Made by a program: the position numbers and the translations under genes. A stretch of DNA of 64,000 nt from QZLE01 sp033852135 (GTDB taxonomy: Bacteria; Pseudomonadota; Gammaproteobacteria; QZLD01). Under the pieces are notes generated by a model. It made no database searches. It worked only from the letters and a program-made list of their open reading frames with translations, and was not told the origin of the DNA. The stretch is taken from NCBI GenBank assembly GCA_033852135.1, contig JAWSVB010000004.1, positions 62,001 through 126,000 on the forward strand. The letters run 5' to 3'. Shown here piece by piece: positions 62,046 through 64,000 of this stretch (the stretch's first letter is position 1; every line of letters starts with the position of its first letter).

Positions 62046-63266
62046 TTAAATGGCTTTGACTCGATTTTGAATTCTTATAACTTTATTGAATATATCTACC
62101 CACTTGGCATCAAGTTTAGTCCCCTTGAGAGAGTTAATCTCTGCAACTGCACGGATAGCTGCTCGCTTAGACTCTTGATCGGCATAGTTATTTATTAGTA
62201 GATAAAATGTATCGCAGACTGCTAATATTTTTGCGCCATCACAAATCTTATCTCCAGTAGCGCCTTCTGGATAACCACTTCCATCTTCCCGCTCTAAATG
62301 CTGAAACACAATCTCTGCTGCTTGGTCCCACCCACCCATTCTGGATAAAACTTCATAGCCAATCACTGGGTGACTCTGGAGTAATTTTTCCTCTTGCTCA
62401 GATAAATTCTCAGTTTTAAAAAACAATTCATCTGGCAAGCGCAACATACCAAAATCACGCATATAAACTGCCGCTTCAAGCTGCTCAAATGGCACGGGAT
62501 TTCTGGCAATTCCATTCATACCGAGCGCTATAGACATTACACAGTTATCTCGCTCGCGCCATACTGGGTGTCTAAAATCGATGGTATCCGCAATGATACG
62601 AAAGATCGCCATATCACGATCTTCCATGAAAAAATCACTTCCCTCTTCAGCCACTGGCTCAATAACATTATTCTCAGGAAAAGCTATTGCTTCTTCGCCA
62701 GACTCATCATCGCCAAACAGATCAATACCGTCACTTATGTCCCCTGCTTCATCCTCTTCAAACAGTTCCACCCCTTCAGAGGCCCCTTCTAACATAAAGT
62801 CACCAAGCAGAGCTTGCATACTCTTCTGGATAGCTAAATCTACCTCGTCATCGGCGCAAATAGATATTGGGTGTAATGCGGATTGAACCTGGTTGAATGC
62901 TGAAAAAGTGATTTTTTTGGTTTGAGCAGCTTCTTTACTTAAAGCGAGGATCTTATCCATAAAAATCAGCATCGCCTCCACAAACCCAGAGGTGACTTTT
63001 ATCTTTCTTGTAATAATTCGTTCAACAAAACTTTCTAGCGAGTGCAGTGGCTCTACAATCGGCGCAAGATTACAAATCCCTGCGTTTGATTTTAAGCTAC
63101 TAATCTCCAGATAAAATTTCTTTAGCAACTCGGGGTCATATGACGCATTATCCAAATGTGCCAGTACAGCCTCTATACTTTCATGTCTATTGCTAAACTC
63201 TTCATGAAAATCTTCGAGAACTTCATGTTCTTCATCTATTTCAAACTTATCAGCTTCACTCATCAA
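62046..63266 (-). CDS. Degenerate Hpt/HD-GYP-type protein, probably non-catalytic
   Basis: 406 residues. Residues about 25-110 resemble an Hpt domain, but the phosphorylated-His block HTLKG reads SSLKS. Residues about 225-400 resemble HD-GYP: AVYMRDFGMLRLPDEL (HD replaced by RD), HPVIGYEVL, FQHLEREDGSGYPEG (HHE replaced by HLE; GYP kept) and ILAVCDTFYLL (D of D-x-F-D-A lost). Between them is an acidic linker. It therefore probably binds rather than hydrolyses cyclic-di-GMP, if it binds it at all. Genes on both sides are on the same strand. Confidence 0.8.
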   Translation of the reverse strand: MMSEADKFEIDEEHEVLEDFHEEFSNRHESIEAVLAHLDNASYDPELLKKFYLEISSLKSNAGICNLAPIVEPLHSLESFVERIITRKIKVTSGFVEAMLIFMDKILALSKEAAQTKKITFSAFNQVQSALHPISICADDEVDLAIQKSMQALLGDFMLEGASEGVELFEEDEAGDISDGIDLFGDDESGEEAIAFPENNVIEPVAEEGSDFFMEDRDMAIFRIIADTIDFRHPVWRERDNCVMSIALGMNGIARNPVPFEQLEAAVYMRDFGMLRLPDELFFKTENLSEQEEKLLQSHPVIGYEVLSRMGGWDQAAEIVFQHLEREDGSGYPEGATGDKICDGAKILAVCDTFYLLINNYADQESKRAAIRAVAEINSLKGTKLDAKWVDIFNKVIRIQNRVKAI

Positions 63267-63292
63267 TTAATTCATTTTAATGGTCTCAATAT

Positions 63293-63318
63293 TAAAAATG
63301 GCACTGAAAGTGCCATTA
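63293..63318 (-). terminator. Terminator behind plsY
   Basis: On the minus strand AATGGCAC and GTGCCATT form a stem with a 5-base loop and run into TTTTTAATATT. It separates plsY from the Hpt/HD-GYP-type gene. Confidence 0.7.
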
Positions 63319-63403
63319 ATCAAGGTGAATACTTTAGGTATGAGACAAACCTCGTAAAAATCCTAATATCTAATAAGTTTAATATTCAAAGCAAACTGCC
63401 TGC

Positions 63404-64000
63404 TTATTTTTTCTCGCCGATTTTTTTCTCTTCGCCAGCTATTAGTTTCTTGATATTGGAGCTGTGTCTCCAGTAAAGCATCGCTGTCATAACGACGCAA
63501 ACTACAGTGATAGCTGTATCCTGGGTTACAAGATAGACATATAGTGGTGCCACCAAAAAAGAGACCAAAGCTGAAAGCGATGAATATCTGGTTACAAATG
63601 ATGTAATTAACCAAGTTGCACCGGTAGCTACGAATAAGATCCAACTCCAACCAAGCAGAACCCCTAAAGCCGTAGCCACCCCTTTTCCACCTTTAAATTT
63701 AAAGAATATAGGGTATAGGTGCCCTAAAAATGCTGCAATACCAACTAAAGCCAGCACTAAAAATGGTTGTTCGAAGTTAACCACTTCAAAGAAGATAACA
63801 AACTGAGCTATTAGGACCGGTATTGTCCCTTTAAACATATCACCCAGCAGAGTTATAAAAGCAGCTTTCTTCCCACCGATACGCAATACATTAGTAGTTC
63901 CAGGGTTATTTGATCCGCTAGTACGAGGGTCTGGCAACCCCATTAATTTACATGTGATAATTGCTGTTGAGACCGAACCAAAAAGATATGATGCAATTAC
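63404..64000 (-). CDS. plsY: Glycerol-3-phosphate acyltransferase PlsY (N terminus outside window)
   Basis: The frame stays open through base 64000, past the internal ATG at 63943, and encodes SYLFGSVSTAIITCKLMGLPDPRTSGSNNPGTTN, the conserved PlsY start region. Five helices in all. GSNNPGTTNVLR and FKFKGGKGVATALGVLLG are the glycerol-phosphate and acyl-phosphate sites. About 199 residues visible; only a few residues are missing. It acylates the sn-glycerol-3-phosphate made by GpsA. Confidence 0.95.
   Translation of the reverse strand, partial: VIASYLFGSVSTAIITCKLMGLPDPRTSGSNNPGTTNVLRIGGKKAAFITLLGDMFKGTIPVLIAQFVIFFEVVNFEQPFLVLALVGIAAFLGHLYPIFFKFKGGKGVATALGVLLGWSWILFVATGATWLITSFVTRYSSLSALVSFLVAPLYVYLVTQDTAITVVCVVMTAMLYWRHSSNIKKLIAGEEKKIGEKK

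Noticed and set aside
1..64000. tRNA, rRNA or CRISPR array
   Set aside because: Read both strands for the T-loop GGTTCGAATCC pattern, rRNA blocks and regularly spaced repeats; none found.

Overview
The window reads as about 64 kb of chromosome from a low-GC (roughly 40% by eye) gammaproteobacterium. Gene order supports this: envC-ctpA-yibQ stands back to back with yibN-secB-gpsA, a fused mutT/thiE lies beside argJ, secA sits next to an M23 peptidase, dciA and lpxC, there is a full mraZ-to-ftsZ division/cell-wall (dcw) cluster, and gmk-rpoZ-spoT is opposed to yicC/rph-rdgB-hemW. MurE carries the meso-diaminopimelate DNPR motif and FtsZ ends in the usual C-terminal peptide. The first gene belongs to the exosortase A/PEP-CTERM extracellular-polymer system, so an exopolysaccharide sorting locus probably lies just left of the window. 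I cannot name the genus. Nearly all content is core genome. The only clear mobile element is one IS256-family insertion sequence.

Layout. 1-7.4 kb: end of an exosortase-associated hydrolase gene; envC, ctpA and yibQ (septal peptidoglycan and periplasmic proteolysis); an ArsR-type regulator; a membrane rhodanese; secB; gpsA; and a small acidic protein. 7.5-12.5 kb: a probable CsrA-sequestering small RNA with a GacA/UvrY-type palindrome upstream, a large membrane-anchored coiled-coil protein, ispB, the mutT-thiE fusion and a small membrane protein. 12.5-21 kb: argJ, secA, an M23 peptidase, dciA and lpxC. 20-38 kb: ftsZ-ftsA-ftsQ-ddl-murB-murC-murG-ftsW-murD-mraY-murF-murE-ftsI-ftsL-rsmH-mraZ, all on the minus strand and nearly gapless, preceded by a strong promoter and five TGG-type MraZ boxes at exact 10-bp spacing. 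38-52.7 kb: an alpha/beta hydrolase, a DUF445 membrane protein, galE, spoT, rpoZ, gmk, yicC, rph, rdgB, hemW, a Ycf46-type AAA ATPase, apaH and a large porin. 53-64 kb: the IS256 element, rpsI-rplM, glnS, thiC, a lipoprotein, a flavoprotein, a macrodomain protein, a NYN/cold-shock fusion, a degenerate Hpt/HD-GYP protein and the start of plsY.

Much of the window serves envelope growth: lipid II synthesis (mur genes, mraY, ddl), septum assembly (fts genes), hydrolase control (EnvC, M23), undecaprenyl/quinone side chains (ispB), lipid A (lpxC), phospholipid precursors (gpsA, plsY), protein export (secA, secB) and outer-membrane permeability (porin). A second theme is global control: ppGpp (spoT), Ap4A (apaH), MraZ, and the putative Csr/Rsm RNA.

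The least expected signals are non-coding. First, the minus-strand RNA at about 7529-7662 has seven GGA motifs, several in hairpin loops, an intrinsic terminator, and a TGTAGG-N6-CCTACA palindrome upstream. Second, a family of structured repeats has conserved flanks but unrelated, still-pairing stems; the copies sit directly behind argJ, lpxC and galE. No tRNA, rRNA or CRISPR array was seen.
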